Program-made: the position numbers and the translations under genes
NCBI GenBank assembly: GCA_019925095.2
Contig: CM034409.1
Coordinates: 4,529,001-4,593,000 of the forward strand
Source of the DNA: Dendrolimus kikuchii
Taxonomy: Eukaryota; Arthropoda; Insecta; Lepidoptera; Lasiocampidae
DNA: 64,000 nt
Direction: 5' to 3'
Notes under the pieces: model-generated
What the model saw: only the letters and a program-made list of their open reading frames with translations
What the model was told of the DNA's origin: nothing
Databases searched by the model: none
Shown: positions 11,254-22,020 of the stretch, piece after piece
Position numbering within the stretch: the first letter of the stretch is position 1
Layout of the letters: every line of letters begins with the position of its first letter

Positions 11254-11307
11254 CTAGCTGCTGCTCGCGGCCTCGCCCGCGTAGATTAAAGTTAGTTATA
11301 GTTTGAG
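11254..11307 (-). mobile_element. Helitron 3' terminus (fragment)
   Basis: On the minus strand this ends with CGCGAGCAGCAGCTAG followed by T, the CTAG|T rule. The GC-rich terminal hairpin type is like that at 42701. It is cut by the D fragment that follows. Confidence 0.5.
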
Positions 11308-11443
11308 CAATTTATTGCCTAAGTTCAGCAAACAGGCAGACGGGTCACCGAATAGAAAGCGGTCACCGTCACCTATGGATATTTGCATACCAAAGGTGTT
11401 ATTACCAATGTGTTGCCGCTTTCTAAAGGGAGACTGGAACGTC
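11308..11443 (-). repeat. D-family fragment
   Basis: TTCAGCAAACAGGCAGACGG, AGAAAGCGGT, CCTATGGATATTTGC and GGGAGACTGGAACGTC match the 3' half of D. Confidence 0.65.
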
Positions 11444-12082
11444 ATACTAAATATCACTAGTGAATATCGAAATTACATTTGACCTAATATCGGAATTGCT
11501 ACTTTCAAAATTTATTACCAAATATCCAGAACCCACCTTACCAACACATACCAATCCCCAACCAGTAGTAGTGTTTGCATGTAATAGTTTAGTAGCTAAA
11601 AGAGATGAAAAAAAAATTGAAACTCATAAAGCAATAAAAAAACTACTACTAAAAAAAATAAAAAATAAAAATCGGAATTGCTAATGTAGATAAATTTGCA
11701 AAAGTGGCGCCCCTATTATTTTCTACTTTATTTTGCCATCCTGTAAGTAACCACCAGCGCGCAGACCACTGACACTGACACTGACATGATGTCTTACATT
11801 CTCAATATTTATTTTTTTATTTTCTCTACAGCAAAAACGACAACAGAAGTTAGTTTTTACACTACCTAAAATTCCTTAGCACTATAAGTGGAATACTAAG
11901 CATTGTCTGGCACCACGTGTATTGTTTTTTCAGTAACGCCACAATGACAGGAAAAGGAACAAATCCATACAGCTTAACCACATGTTTCACATGTAACATG
12001 TGTATATAATAGTGCTCTATTTAGGTTTATTATAAGTGCTCTATTTAGGTTTATTTATTTTTTAGGTACTTTTTTTTTATTT
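11444..12082. other. AT-rich interval, nothing assignable
   Basis: A short tandem duplication (AGTGCTCTATTTAGGTTTAT twice, 12012-12055) is the only structure. The 74-codon frame at 11460 is lysine/threonine-rich low-complexity translation and is not called. Confidence 0.4.
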
Positions 12083-12262
12083 TTTTTATTGCAGGAGTTC
12101 AGCAGACAGGCAGACGGCCCACTTTAATGGCTGCTGCTCTCTTAAGGGAGACTGGAACTTGGTCACTAATGCCGGAACACAACTCAAGGTTGTTCTGGCG
12201 ACATACTTTAGACCAGGGGTGGTAGCCATCCAGTCGGGCAAATGCCCTACCACCTGGCAAAC
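12083..12262 (-). repeat. D-family copy with internal deletion
   Basis: Tail TTTTTTATTGCAGGAGTTCA, then a jump from CCCACTTTAATGG to CTGCTGCTCTC that removes about 45 bp, then normal D to the CCTACCACCTGG block, where it stops. Confidence 0.7.
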
Positions 12263-12539
12263 TTACGTACTTATCTTTATTTTATTTTTAATTATGCTAT
12301 CACTGTCTTCTGTTATTATTATTTTTTTGTTATTATTCCTTTCACGTAAACGTTGACTATAATTTAATTTAACTTGTTTTTACCGCGGGTCGCATGACTT
12401 TTGTGATTAAGGAGGTGGGTACTGAAAATCAGTGCTGTGTTGGACTATATTTCAGCACAGCAAAATACTGAGTGCCAAACTCATTTCGCAAATTTCGGCA
12501 CACATTTTCATTGTTATTATTTTTAAGTGTCGCATTTTT
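12263..12539. other. Interval with nothing assignable
   Basis: AT-rich; no repeat or coding signal recognised. Confidence 0.3.
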
Positions 12540-12700
12540 AGAAATAAATATTTTCTCTCTTTCTTTCTCTCTGGTCATCGAAGTCAGTAGGTAAGATACT
12601 CAAATGGCTGGCTACGGTCCCTCGCTGAATCGCCATGCTGATCCGTTGTCCGAAGTACGCACCAGCCTGATCATCTAAAAAGTCGATTAGGCGTATGTTT
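12540..12700 (-). mobile_element. Retroelement relic (family F)
   Basis: The minus frame reads DQAGAYFGQRISMAIQRGTV. Its relatives at 23880-24060 and 45060-45260 read GAYLRQRISIAI and ETLGTWDPEAMSLYKNLSKQ. I recall this block at the end of reverse-transcriptase-like proteins from many animals. Clade not assigned. Confidence 0.5.
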
Positions 12701-12967
12701 TCACATTTACATATACACTGCAGTGGAACACTAGATGGCGCTGTGCAATAATTGAGGTCGCAAACGATTCCCGAAACGTACAAAGAATATATACAAATTT
12801 CCAACAATAATAGAAGAGCGCGATCATGAACCCCCGAGGCTCAGAACATCAGCCTGGCATAACAGACGCAAACAAAACAGACGCCGGAGAGCCCCCGGCT
12901 CGGATCCTCTTACACAAAGGTAAGACCCACCAATCTTATTCACTCACTACAGACACAATACAAGATT
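12701..12967. other. Interval with nothing firmly assignable
   Basis: 12825-12920 is GC-richer and translates on the plus strand from ATG as MNPRGSEHQPGITDANKTD..., but the frame is too short and unsupported to call. Confidence 0.3.
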
Positions 12968-13337
12968 AGCTTAGGCGTGTTGCTGGAGAGTTTCTTCCCG
13001 CGCTTCTTCTCCTCCAGCTATAACACGTTGCGAAGCGGTAGTAATGATAGACTAGGATTGGCTTCGCCGGCGGAGTCGTTAATTAGTCCCCAAATAATCA
13101 CTTCAGCCTGTTGGCTTAGCTCATTCAGCTTTTTACGGCTAATTCTCAATAGAGAATCAATCCCCCGCAGCGGTCGAGACGGGGTCGAACCTCGCAGGAG
13201 GTGCCTCCTCGAGCGCGCTGCTTCCGGGCTGAACGCCTCCGCTCCCACGGAGTTGGGAAGCCCCCAAAGTCCGGTATCGCTGAAACAGCCATCTGCGGCT
13301 ATTCAGCTGGGTCCAGCTCCAAAAAAAAAAAAAAAAT
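12968..13337 (+). repeat. Poly(A)-ended retroposon (family G start plus GC-rich body)
   Basis: Begins with the block shared by family G copies (GTGTTGCTGGAGAGTTTCTT, ACACGTTGCGAAGCGGTAG) and ends with 16 A at 13321-13336. The body (13050-13310) is GC-rich. The 120-codon frame across it is open, but its end is translated poly(A), so I do not call a gene. Confidence 0.5.
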
Positions 13338-14039
13338 AGAAGAGCCTAGGCCTGCGAGGAACAACGATAGCCTCACTGGAAGATCTTCTTTTGAGAGGGG
13401 GGAGCATTCCTCCAGTCCACCTAGTTCGGACATCCCTAAACGCGAAATAAATACCCACGCATTTACCTCGTCCTATGTATGTTAAAAAAAGTTGTATAAA
13501 ATATTAAAATAAAGCAAGATTATCTGGAATAACATGCTATTCCCGGAGCGCGGACATCATGTGCAGATCTTTTGTTCCCAACACAATGGACGTCAGATAC
13601 AAGCATTTTAACGTGTTTTTGTCGTAACAAAACTGTGTAAAATGTTGTGTTTTATTTTCAAGAAGTAGGTATGATAATGTGGGACTAATGCTGACATTAG
13701 ACACATCAAACCGAATTGAATCAATTTCGTTGATAAGTACAAAACTAAAAGAATACGACGGTATACAGTGACATAGTATGATTCAAATTTAGATAGATAG
13801 ATGAACAAAAATAAACTTAAAGACTAAAATTTAATATATTAAATTATTTTACAGTGCAGGCTGTTCGATTAATTTCCGAACATATAATTTAAGTTTTTTA
13901 GTGTGGTAATTTTTGTTATAATATGTTTTTTTCTACCATGGCAACATTCTCTTCTAAATTACCCTTCTGATGTTATGTTTGTTGTTCTTGTATAAATATT
14001 TCATTTAATAAATATAATTAACTTTACTGACCACGTTTT
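13338..14039. other. Interval with nothing assignable
   Basis: AT-rich past 13480. No repeat in common with the rest of the window was recognised. Confidence 0.35.
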
Positions 14040-14495
14040 TAATTATACACAGGCTGTCAAACTTTGGAATATGCTTACTGTCAGAGAGGCCAAATCCTTA
14101 CCAACATTTAGAAATTTACTCAGAAAACACTATTTGTTCATAAATAGCTATGTCTGATTACCATAATATAATCATGCTAATACATTTATTATAATAACTT
14201 ATGTATTTCGAAATATATTATTGTACACATGTATATTTATGACTATGTATATATGTATGTATTTGTATATTTATTTCTTAAATTAGGTGGAGTATTTATG
14301 TATGTATTGTCTTTTTCCTGCACCACCTATATCACCTGATTCAAATCTCTTTCATTTAGGTTGCCTGGAAGAGATCGCTTTAAGCGATAAGGCCGCCTAT
14401 TGTATTGCCTAGAAAAATATTGTAAATCTGGTCTGTTTTTGTAATTGTATATTTTGGTGTGCAATAAAGTGTTATCTCTCTCTCTCTTTCTCTTA
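14040..14495 (+). mobile_element. LINE H, 5'-truncated copy (CR1/Jockey-like end)
   Basis: The first 115 bp encode the end of an RT: NYTQAVKLWNMLTVREAKSL then FRNLLRKHYLF, a classic C-terminus of CR1- or Jockey-type LINEs. The 3' UTR follows with GGTTGCCTGGAAGAGATCGC, GATAAGGCCGCC, GTGCAATAAAG and (TC)n. It includes the uninterrupted sequence where the solo LTR sits in the 5.3-6.4 kb copy. Confidence 0.75.
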
Positions 14496-14509
14496 AATAT
14501 AGTTATGTT

Positions 14510-14570
14510 CAAAGGGCGGTCTTATCGCTAAATAATGGTCTCTTCCAGACAACCCCCGGAATGAATTGAG
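14510..14570 (-). repeat. LINE H 3' fragment
   Basis: GGGCGGTCTTATCGCTAAAT and GGTCTCTTCCAGACAACC are the minus-strand form of the LINE H signature. Confidence 0.55.
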
Positions 14571-14606
14571 ATGATAATGGCCATGAGTACGAACTACTTA
14601 ATTTTT

Positions 14607-14610
<4 letters not shown>

Positions 14611-14652
<42 letters not shown>

Positions 14653-14659
14653 ATGTATA

Positions 14660-14750
<91 letters not shown>
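14611..14750. repeat. (TA)n microsatellite
   Basis: About 140 bp of near-pure TA with a few TG/CA steps. Confidence 0.95.
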
Positions 14751-14751
<1 letters not shown>

Positions 14752-14753
<2 letters not shown>

Positions 14754-14912
14754 ACGATTTCAAGAACCAGTGGGCGGCATCTTGCTAGGAGGCCATGTCT
14801 AATTTACAAATGGATGAGTGTTGGTCAGTCGGGAAATGCGCCATTCGTCTCTCGACTGCGATCAAAGCGTTACCTAGTGTACTTTCGGAGCAAGTATCTT
14901 ATAACGACCTAT
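14752..14912 (+). repeat. 160-bp direct repeat I, copy 1
   Basis: TTTAACGATTTCAAGAACCA to GTATCTTATAACGAC is nearly identical to 16394-16556. No tail, terminal repeat or coding capacity is seen. Family unknown. Confidence 0.8.
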
Positions 14913-14917
14913 ATATA

Positions 14918-15320
14918 CTAGCTGACCCGGCGAAATTCGTACCGTTATATTTTCGGAATTTCTAAAAGACATTTTCATGACACAAAAACAAAATAAACCA
15001 AAATCGGTCCAGGTGATTAGGGGGATTCTAGAACCCGATCCCAGCGCCACCTACCGGTTCTAATTGTGAATCTAAACCATCCGGGAACCCACTCAAACAC
15101 ACAAAAACAAAATCACCAAAATCGGTCCAGGCGATTAGGACGATTCTAGAATCCGATCTCAGCGCCACCTATCGGCTCTAATTGTAAATTTAAACCATCC
15201 CGGGACCCACTCAAACACACACTAAATTTCATCAAAATTGGTAAAGTCGTTCTCAAGTTGTGCGCGTACCTACATACATTTCTATGATTCATTTTTTACA
15301 TAAAAAGAGAGAGAAGAAGA
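14918..15320 (-). mobile_element. H1 Helitron, minus orientation
   Basis: The 3' end is CTAG at 14918-14921 (T outside). Two internal units carry the H1 hallmark GCGCCACCTACCGG with GGTTCTAATTG and ACCCACTCAAACACAC. The 5' limit near 15320 is approximate. Short, non-coding, non-autonomous. Confidence 0.65.
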
Positions 15321-15368
15321 TATGCAGAAATTTTACATATTACATAGATATATACTTAATATACATAT

Positions 15369-15536
15369 CTACAAAATATATAAATGTTTATAGATAATTT
15401 AAATATCATATTCCAACAACAGGTAGAATTTTTTATCATAATTTTAAATGATGACTACAAAATATATAAATGTTTATAGATAATTTAAATATCATATTCC
15501 AACAACAGGTAGTATTTTTTGATCATAATTTTAAAT
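15369..15536. repeat. Tandem duplication, 86-bp period
   Basis: CTACAAAATATATAAATGTT to TTTAAAT occurs twice, starting at 15369 and 15455. Confidence 0.8.
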
Positions 15537-15709
15537 TGATCGTGTACTAACAGAAGGTGATGTCAGGAGCCTTGGGAACAGACGAGTGTGCATAACAAGA
15601 GTTATGAATGTCGAAGAAGCAAGTGAGGTGTGTAAGAATAAACCTAAATGGCGCTCTGTTGTTCGTGCCTACCCCACAAGGGAACTGGCGTGACGTTATG
15701 TATGTATGT
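15537..15709 (+). mobile_element. Family R fragment with 12-bp target duplication
   Basis: Starts TTGATCGTGTACTAACAGAA and ends with the ATGT tail. ATAATTTTAAAT lies at both 15525-15536 and 15710-15721. Confidence 0.85.
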
Positions 15710-15829
15710 ATAATTTTAAATATCACTAGTGATTTTGCTTGTCTGATAGCAAGAGGAAACGCGCACAAATTTATGTTTATATGAATCACTTTGGTTGATT
15801 CATCGAAATTTAAAGACAGAAATGAATCG

Positions 15830-15990
15830 TCTATACCGGCTAAGAGATCTCGGTTTCGATTCCTGGCCTGGTAAAGTTTGTAAACGAACTCCGTCCGTTA
15901 TTTCCTATGGTCTGGGTGCCTGGGAAAGCTCCCATAAATATTACCCATAGTACAAACGTAATTAGTTTAGCTTATGTAAAATGTACTAGT
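15830..15990 (+). repeat. SINE1, degraded
   Basis: GGTTTCGATTCCTGGCCTGG (box B), TATGGTCTGGGTGCCTGGGA and ATTACCCATAGTACAA align with SINE1. The 5' part is eroded. Confidence 0.6.
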
Positions 15991-16044
15991 GGATATACTA
16001 GTTTATTTAGAGCATTCATATAAGTTACATTACATTAAGTTTCA

Positions 16045-16215
16045 TATAGGTGTTATTCGCCCCCGGAAAATTCTTAAATAAACTGTCCCATTTTCCGGGA
16101 TAAAAAGTTTCCTATATATCCATCCTCGATATTGAACCTACATATATATCATATTTTAATAAAAACGTTCTTGTACTTTTTCCGGGAAAGCGTAACAGAG
16201 AAAATTACTTTTGCA
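16045..16215 (-). repeat. H2-type Helitron fragment
   Basis: GTCCCATTTTCCGGGATAAA and TCCATCCTCGATATTGAA are the reverse of the H2 motifs TTTATCCCGGA and ATGTCGAGAATG. Confidence 0.45.
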
Positions 16216-16393
16216 TAGTATTGTTGCAAGCCGATACTAATCTTTTGCAGGTGTCATTTTACCCCTTTGAATTTGAGTGATCTATTGCTCGCGCTAATTA
16301 ATCTCTTTGTTCACGCCGTCGTAAGATGTCACAAAATCTTGTTTCTTCTGTTGGAATTTCATGCGAATTCTAGGAGGCCATTAAGCTGACCAT

Positions 16394-16556
16394 TTAACGA
16401 TTTCAAGAACCAGTGGGCGGCATGTTGCTAGGAGGCCATGTCTAATTTACAAATGGATGAGTGTTGGTCAGTCGGGAAATACGCCAGTCGTCTCTCGACT
16501 GCGATCAAGGCGTTACTTAGTGTACTTTCGGAGCAAGTATCTTATAACGACGGACT
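16394..16556 (+). repeat. 160-bp direct repeat I, copy 2
   Basis: Near-identical to 14752-14912 and extended by GGACTTTGCGCG beyond the shared block. 16557-17039 holds nothing recognised. Confidence 0.8.
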
Positions 16557-17039
16557 TTGCGCGATTTATGTGATTACGATATGATATGATTGGTTGTATT
16601 CAGCTATACTTGTAAGAATTGTGAATTACGTGTTACTTCTAACAAACTTTGTGATAATTCCAACGGAATTTTCGAATTTGCATCTAACTAATCCCCTACA
16701 AATTCGTAACAGTATGGATGTTTGTGTGTCTGTATTAACAAAAAAAAATAATGTATTAAAACGACTGAATAAGATTTGTTTTTGAATGGGTTAAATATAA
16801 ATAAAAAATATGACGAAAGGGTTTCTATGTGTTGTTCTTTCCATAGTTACGCCCCAAAAGAGACTGGGTCAGTAATTTCGCATTATGACCTGTGTGATCT
16901 AAAACGGTATACTATAAAGTGTGATCTATAATATTATAAAATTATATTTAGAATTTTATATATTTATGCCGTGTTTCTACATTGAAGCTATTAAAAAAAA
17001 TAACTGGAGTAGACTATATAAACGATGGAGAACACTATG

Positions 17040-17337
17040 CCTTTTTTTAGATTTCTCGTCTGTTTGTCGGTTTGTGTGTTAGTCGTGATTCACATGAAAA
17101 ATACTTGTCCGGTTTTGATGCGGTTTTCGCTGAGCGACAGCTAATTCAAAGACTTAAAATCTGCGCTACTTTTTATCCCGGAAATCGAGCGGGACTTTCC
17201 CGGGAGCGGTTTGAAGTAATTCGGGAAATTTTCACTAAAACGATAGCGTACATTTTTTATAAATGCCGTACTTTGTGTCCCGGGAATCCCGCGGGAATTT
17301 CATGTTAAACGTGGACGAAGTCACGGGCGTATTCTAG
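17040..17337 (+). mobile_element. Helitron-like element, 3' end at CTAG
   Basis: Ends GACGAAGTCACGGGCGTATT then CTAG (17334-17337) followed by T. That GC-rich terminus just before CTAG is the Helitron pattern. The body has FATCCCGG-type blocks also seen in H2 (TTTTTATCCCGGAAATC). The 5' end is not located. The 78-codon frame in it is not called. Confidence 0.5.
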
Positions 17338-17489
17338 TGTTAAATATACTTGGTGAAACCTCGCGGAAAGTAATTACAACGTTGGACTAAACAGATCGAG
17401 TAACTAATCTAACTTAGATCGCTTTTCCACTACCCCTAATAAGGCTGAGTGCACATTATCAGGAATAAGGACGGAATAAGAGACTAAAA

Positions 17490-17640
17490 AATTGAGAGAG
17501 AAAGAGAGAGAGATAACACTTTATTGTACACCATTACAGAAAAACTTATAGCCTAAAATATTCTAAATGTGCACAATAAGACCGCCCGTCTTATCGCTAA
17601 GAAGCGATCTCTTCCAGACGACCCGTGACAACAATAAAAC
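17490..17640 (-). repeat. LINE H 3' end with (GA)n
   Basis: AGAGATAACACTTTATTGTA, AATAAGACCGCC and GCGATCTCTTCCAGACGACC are the minus-strand LINE H signature. Confidence 0.65.
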
Positions 17641-17716
17641 AAATTATATTTGTCAAAGGTGGTATAAATAAATATTATAGGATATGCAGTTACTTATATT
17701 ATATTTTATTCATTAA

Positions 17717-18046
17717 CTAGCGGCCCCGGCAGACGTTGTCCTGCTCTGAAAAAATAAAAATCTAGGACCCGATCCCAGCGCCACCTACCGGTTCCAATTG
17801 TGGATTTAAACCATCCGGGGACCCACATAAACACACGAAAACAAAATCACCAAAATCGCTCCAGGTGATTAGGAGGATTCTAGAACCAGATCTCAGCGCC
17901 ACTTACCGGTTCCAACGGGATAAAAAGTATCCTATGTCCGTCTTCTGGTTCTAAGCTACCTCCCCACCAATTTTCAGCTAAATCGGTACAGCCGTTCTTG
18001 AGTTATAAATAGTGTAACTAAGAAGACTTTCTTTTATATATATAGA
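17717..18046 (-). mobile_element. H1 Helitron, complete 330-bp copy
   Basis: On the minus strand it starts TCTATATATATAAAAGAAAG (after A) and ends CGTCTGCCGGGGCCGCTAG (before T). It contains GCGCCACCTACCGG units. It has no coding capacity and is non-autonomous. Same length as 19084-19413. Confidence 0.85.
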
Positions 18047-18199
18047 TAAAGATAAGTATGTAAAATATATAAGTAAGAATTATGCTTAATAGACATATAT
18101 AAATACATTATTTAATAGATTAATGTAACTATGACTCAAATTGATATACCTTTAATACGCGAAAGGCAATCTTAGGATCACTTTTTAAACGTATTATGA

Positions 18200-18460
18200 G
18201 GCAAGAGGTCCGGTAGTAATGGTCAAATTACTACCGGAGGCGAGGATAAAAGGGCTGACGAATCGCGACGTATTCGTCAAGGCGAGAGGCGTCGTCGACG
18301 TCGTAGCCCTAGGGTTAAGCGGGGGCTCAACGTCATCCAGGCTGCCAACGATGCTCGGTTGCTAGAGTTGCCGCCTGGCCCCGAGAACTCGCAGTTGGCA
18401 GACCGGGTGGCCGAGCTTCTCCACGGGGTCTCACCGGGTGGAAAGCACGGAAGAAGGTGA
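18200..18460 (+). pseudogene. Unrecognised GC-rich coding remnant
   Basis: A frame with no ATG is open from 18200 to the TGA at 18458-18460 (86 codons). It is arginine-rich, then has an acidic/leucine part: GLNVIQAANDARLLELPPG and QLADRVAELLHGVSPGG. GC content is far above the flanks. AAG|GTGAGAT at its end is a plausible splice donor, so a stranded exon is possible. A retroelement gag piece is the alternative. I do not recognise the family. Confidence 0.35.
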
Positions 18461-18495
18461 GATAGGTATTTTTGATAAATAAATAAAATTAAATA

Positions 18496-18972
18496 AACCT
18501 CAGCCAGAAGGCCCAGCTGAAGAGAGAGCATGAAAGTAGAGTAAACGCGGTCGAGATGCGAGCACTGCGCAAAATCTGCGGAGTGACGCTCGCGGACCGC
18601 GTTCGTAATACCGAAGTAAGAAAGAGAGTTGGTCTGAAAGAGAGTGTCGGGGTGAAGGTAAGGAAAGGAATGCTCCGGTGGTTCGGGCATGTGGAAAGAA
18701 TGCATGATGACAGAACGACTAAACAGATATACAATGCAAAAGTGGATGGATGCAGAAGTCGTGAAAGCCCACGGCACACCTTCCATGATCAAATTGATCG
18801 TGTACTAGCAGAAGGTGATGTCAGGAGCCTTAAGAACAGACAAGCGTGCATGACAAGGAGTTATGAATGTCAAAGAAGCAAGTGAGGTGTGTAAGAATAA
18901 GCCTGAATGGCGCTCTGTTGTTCGTGCCTATCCCGCAAGGGAACTGGCGTGAAGTTATGTATGTATGTATGT
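18496..18972 (+). mobile_element. Family R fragment with internal deletion
   Basis: TSD AAATTAAATA at 18486-18495 and 18973-18982. Begins CCTCAGCCAGAAGGCCCAGC, loses about 70 bp around GTACGG...TGGAAG, then continues through RNTEVRKRVGLKESVGVKV to GAACTGGCGTGA and the ATGT tail. Confidence 0.85.
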
Positions 18973-19083
18973 AAATTAAATATGTAACATAAAATATAGA
19001 CTGTCTGCGTCATGAATAAGCTTATAAGGTTTCTGAGCTGCCGTCGAATATGCACATTGTATATTGTAGTTAGGTCCTATCCA

Positions 19084-19413
19084 TCTATATATATAAAAGA
19101 AAGTTATGTTAGTTACACTATTTATAATTCAAGAACGGCTATACGGATTTGGCTGAAAATTGGTGGGGAGGTAGCTTAGAGCCAGGAGACGGACATAGGA
19201 TACTTTTTATTCCGCTGGAACCGGTAGATGGTGCTGAGATCGGGTTCTAGAATCCTCCTAATTACCTAGACCGATTTTGGCGATTTTGTTTTTGTGTGTT
19301 TGAGTGGGTTCCCGGACAGTTTAGATTCACAATTAAACCCGGTAGGTGGTGCTAAGATCGGGTCCTAGATTTTTATTTTTTCAGCGCAGGACAACGTCTG
19401 CCGGGGCCGCTAG
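19084..19413 (+). mobile_element. H1 Helitron, complete 330-bp copy
   Basis: A|TCTATATATATAAAAGAAAG at the 5' end and CGTCTGCCGGGGCCGCTAG|T at the 3' end, exactly the A|TC...CTRR|T rule. Internal GAACCGGTAGATGGTGCTGA occurs once in full plus a partial second unit. Confidence 0.88.
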
Positions 19414-19459
19414 TATATAATAAACACCTACATCCACATCGCCAGCTTACTTTAAATTT

Positions 19460-19665
19460 TATCTAAGTTAGGTTGCCTGGAGCTATTTAAATTATTATTT
19501 AAGTTAGGTTGCCTGGAGCTAGAAGAGAGTGCTTTAAGTAATAAGCCTGCCTTATTACTTAAAGCAATTTCTTATTGTTTTCGCCAAGACAATATTCGTG
19601 CATATTTGTAATTATTCATTTGGTGAGAAATAAATCGTTACCTATCTTTCTATCTATTATGTGAA
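19460..19665 (+). repeat. LINE H-like 3' end, partly duplicated
   Basis: AAGTTAGGTTGCCTGGAGCT occurs twice (starting about 19467 and 19499), then AAGAGAGTGCTTTAAG, a TAATAAGCC block, and GAGAAATAAATCG as the polyadenylation end. Confidence 0.5.
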
Positions 19666-20171
19666 TATAAGCATACTGGGGGAAAAAAATGTATAACAAG
19701 TTTAAATTTGTATCTTCTGAATTCGGATAGATATCAAAATAAAACATACATGTAAATTTAAGTCAAAATCATTGATTTAATATCAAAAATAAAATCAACG
19801 AAATAAAATAATAATAAATAATAATAAAACTTTTCGAAGCTTATTCAAAACGAATGTTCATGAGATTGAATATTACACGACGAGGTCAATTAAAGTAGTC
19901 ATGTCCGCATCTCTAATGACGGTGTCTAATTTCTGTAATGACATGTTTATCACATTTGTGGAGCGTTTAAAGTTTTATCCTTGCAAAATTATGCAGGAAT
20001 GAATTATTCCACGTTACGGGACGTAACTCTTTCAAACATACAGGCAAAAAATCTTCAAACGGCCGTTTATTATTAGGCCTCATATAAATAGCAGTCCTTA
20101 CTAAAATTATGACAATTGAAGTCACACAGTTTGGACAGTGACTACAAGCATGCTCATCATTTTATACGAAC
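19666..20171. other. AT-rich interval, nothing assignable
   Basis: No repeat, frame or splice structure recognised. Confidence 0.35.
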
Positions 20172-20183
20172 ACACGTCTGAGT

Positions 20184-20660
20184 CTTCGAGTCATACAAGA
20201 CAAGTCGAACACAAGTCTTCGAGCAGTGCGTCCTACCCATCATGACATATGGTGCCGAGACATGGAGACTGACAGCGGGCCTGTTTCACAAATTCAAAAT
20301 CGCTCAACGGGCTATGGAGCGAGCTATGTTAGGTGTTTCTTTTATGGATAAAATCAGAAATGAGGACATCCGTAAGAGAACGAAGGTAGCCGACATAGCT
20401 CGCAAAATTAGCAAGTTGAAGTGGCAGTGAGCCAGTCACGTCTGTCGCAGGACCGACGGCCGATGGAGCAAACGAGTCCTGGAGTGGAGACCACGTCTCG
20501 GCAAACGTAGCGTAGGACGCCCGCCGGCCCGGTGGACTGACGACCTGCGCAAGATCGCCGGCAGGGGCTGGATGAGGAAGACGGGAGACCGGGATATGTG
20601 GCGCGTACTTGGGGAGGCCTACGTCCAGCAGTGGACTGAGAGTGGCTGAAGAAGAAGAAG
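20184..20660 (+). mobile_element. RTE-type LINE J, 5'-truncated copy
   Basis: TSD ACACGTCTGAGT at 20172-20183 and 20661-20672. The coding tail reads MTYGAETWRLTAGLFHKFKI, AMLGVSFMDKIRNEDIRKR, a TGA where the family has W, then GRPPARWTDDLRKIAGRGW and GEAYVQQWTESG. The 3' end is (GAA)n. Distinct from family R. Relics at 21480-22020 and 53390-53692. Confidence 0.85.
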
Positions 20661-20672
20661 ACACGTCTGAGT

Positions 20673-21479
20673 AATACCACATTCTAACTAGCCTCAAGTT
20701 TACGTTTGAGGGCGCCATGTTACTTACCGCACCACTGTCAGTTTGGACTGATTTGGATACACGATCTGTCATGTCATTTATTGGTATATACGAATAAATA
20801 AAATTGAAGTTTCTGGTAATACCTACATGCATACACACCCTTATGTTTCGTGTCTTGGCTTGAGTACGTGAGTTTTGATAACCCTCGCTCGCTTCTAATC
20901 ATCTTGTTGCAAACGAGAAAACTATTCAGGAAAAACATAAGTAATTAGAAGAAAAAGTACATAATATTTTTCTTGTAATCTTATAGCGACGCGAAGAAAT
21001 ATCCACAGTGTAAAGTCTCTTTTTTCTTTCACCTCTATTCTGACATACGTCTTCTTTCTCACAACAAATATTGTTTATTCATCAATCTTGAAGTTTAACA
21101 TTCTTTTTGTGACGTGACTTTCATCCCTCTTCCTTACATGCCCATATAACCTTAATCTTCTTCCACTAAATTTTTCAGTCACGGGTGCAACTTTCAAAGA
21201 TAGATACAATGTACATGTGTAGATGAAATGTTATCATTTCTGGAGTTCCGTAGCCAATTTGACAATCGGAAGCCTTATGAAATCATCATTTCTGTTTGTC
21301 GTCATATGTCATACGCATTTTGCTGGGAAACTACTGGTTCAAAATGGATGAAATTTAGTAGGAATATGTAATTTATATGCTGCTACATAATGCTTTCAGA
21401 AATAAGTCAATAGAAGTATTCAGTTTAGATGGGTGGCATTTGGAAAGTTCCATCGAATCTTCACGTCGACAATCCCGCA
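20673..21479. other. Interval with one weak LINE relic
   Basis: 21020-21230 on the minus strand resembles the RTE-type relics at 8.3 and 60.7 kb (ACTAAATTTTTCAGTCACGG vs CTAAATTTTTCACTCGCGGG). The rest is unassigned. Confidence 0.35.
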
Positions 21480-22020
21480 ATGCTTGAAGCCGAAAGTCTT
21501 CGAGCAGTGCGTCCTACTACTAATGACGTATGGTGATGAGACTTAAATGCTGTGGGTGGGACTAGTAGAGAGCTCTGTTAGATGTTACTCTGAGGGATAA
21601 AATCGGAAATGAGGAGATTCTGAACCCGAGTAAGGGTGAAAAAATTAGGAAGCTGAATGGAGCAGACGTGTCATGGAGTGGAGAACACGACTCGGCAAAC
21701 GTAATAACAGGACGCCCTCCAGCCCGATGGATCGTCGTTTTTTTGTTTTTTGCATAAGTTCAGCAGACAAGCAGACGTCCCACTTGATGCAAAGCTGTTA
21801 CCATCGCCTATGGACATTTGAACACCAAAGGCACTCTAAAGTAGATTGGAGCCTTGCCACTAATATCGGAACACAACAAGGTTGTTATGGCGGCATAATC
21901 TACACCAGGGATGATAGCCATCCATTGCGTGAGATCGTCGATTGGGGGCTGGATGAGGAAGATGAAGGACCGCGATATGTGGCGCAAAGTAGGGGAGGCT
22001 TACGTCTAGCAATAAACGAA
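21480..22020 (+). mobile_element. LINE J relic holding a D insertion
   Basis: CTTCGAGCAGTGCGTCCTAC, ATGACGTATGGTG and GCTGGATGAGGAAGA...GATATGTGGCGC align with the J copy at 20.2 kb. The D copy 21738-21932 interrupts it. Confidence 0.65.
21738..21932 (-). repeat. D-family copy inserted in LINE J
   Basis: GATCGTCG at 21730-21737 and 21933-21940 is the likely 8-bp target duplication. Tail TTTTTTGCATAAGTTCAGCA, ending at GATAGCCATCCATTGCG (5'-truncated in its own orientation). Confidence 0.75.

Noticed and set aside
14571..14921. Open frame of IYIYIY repeats
   Set aside because: Pure (TA)n translation.
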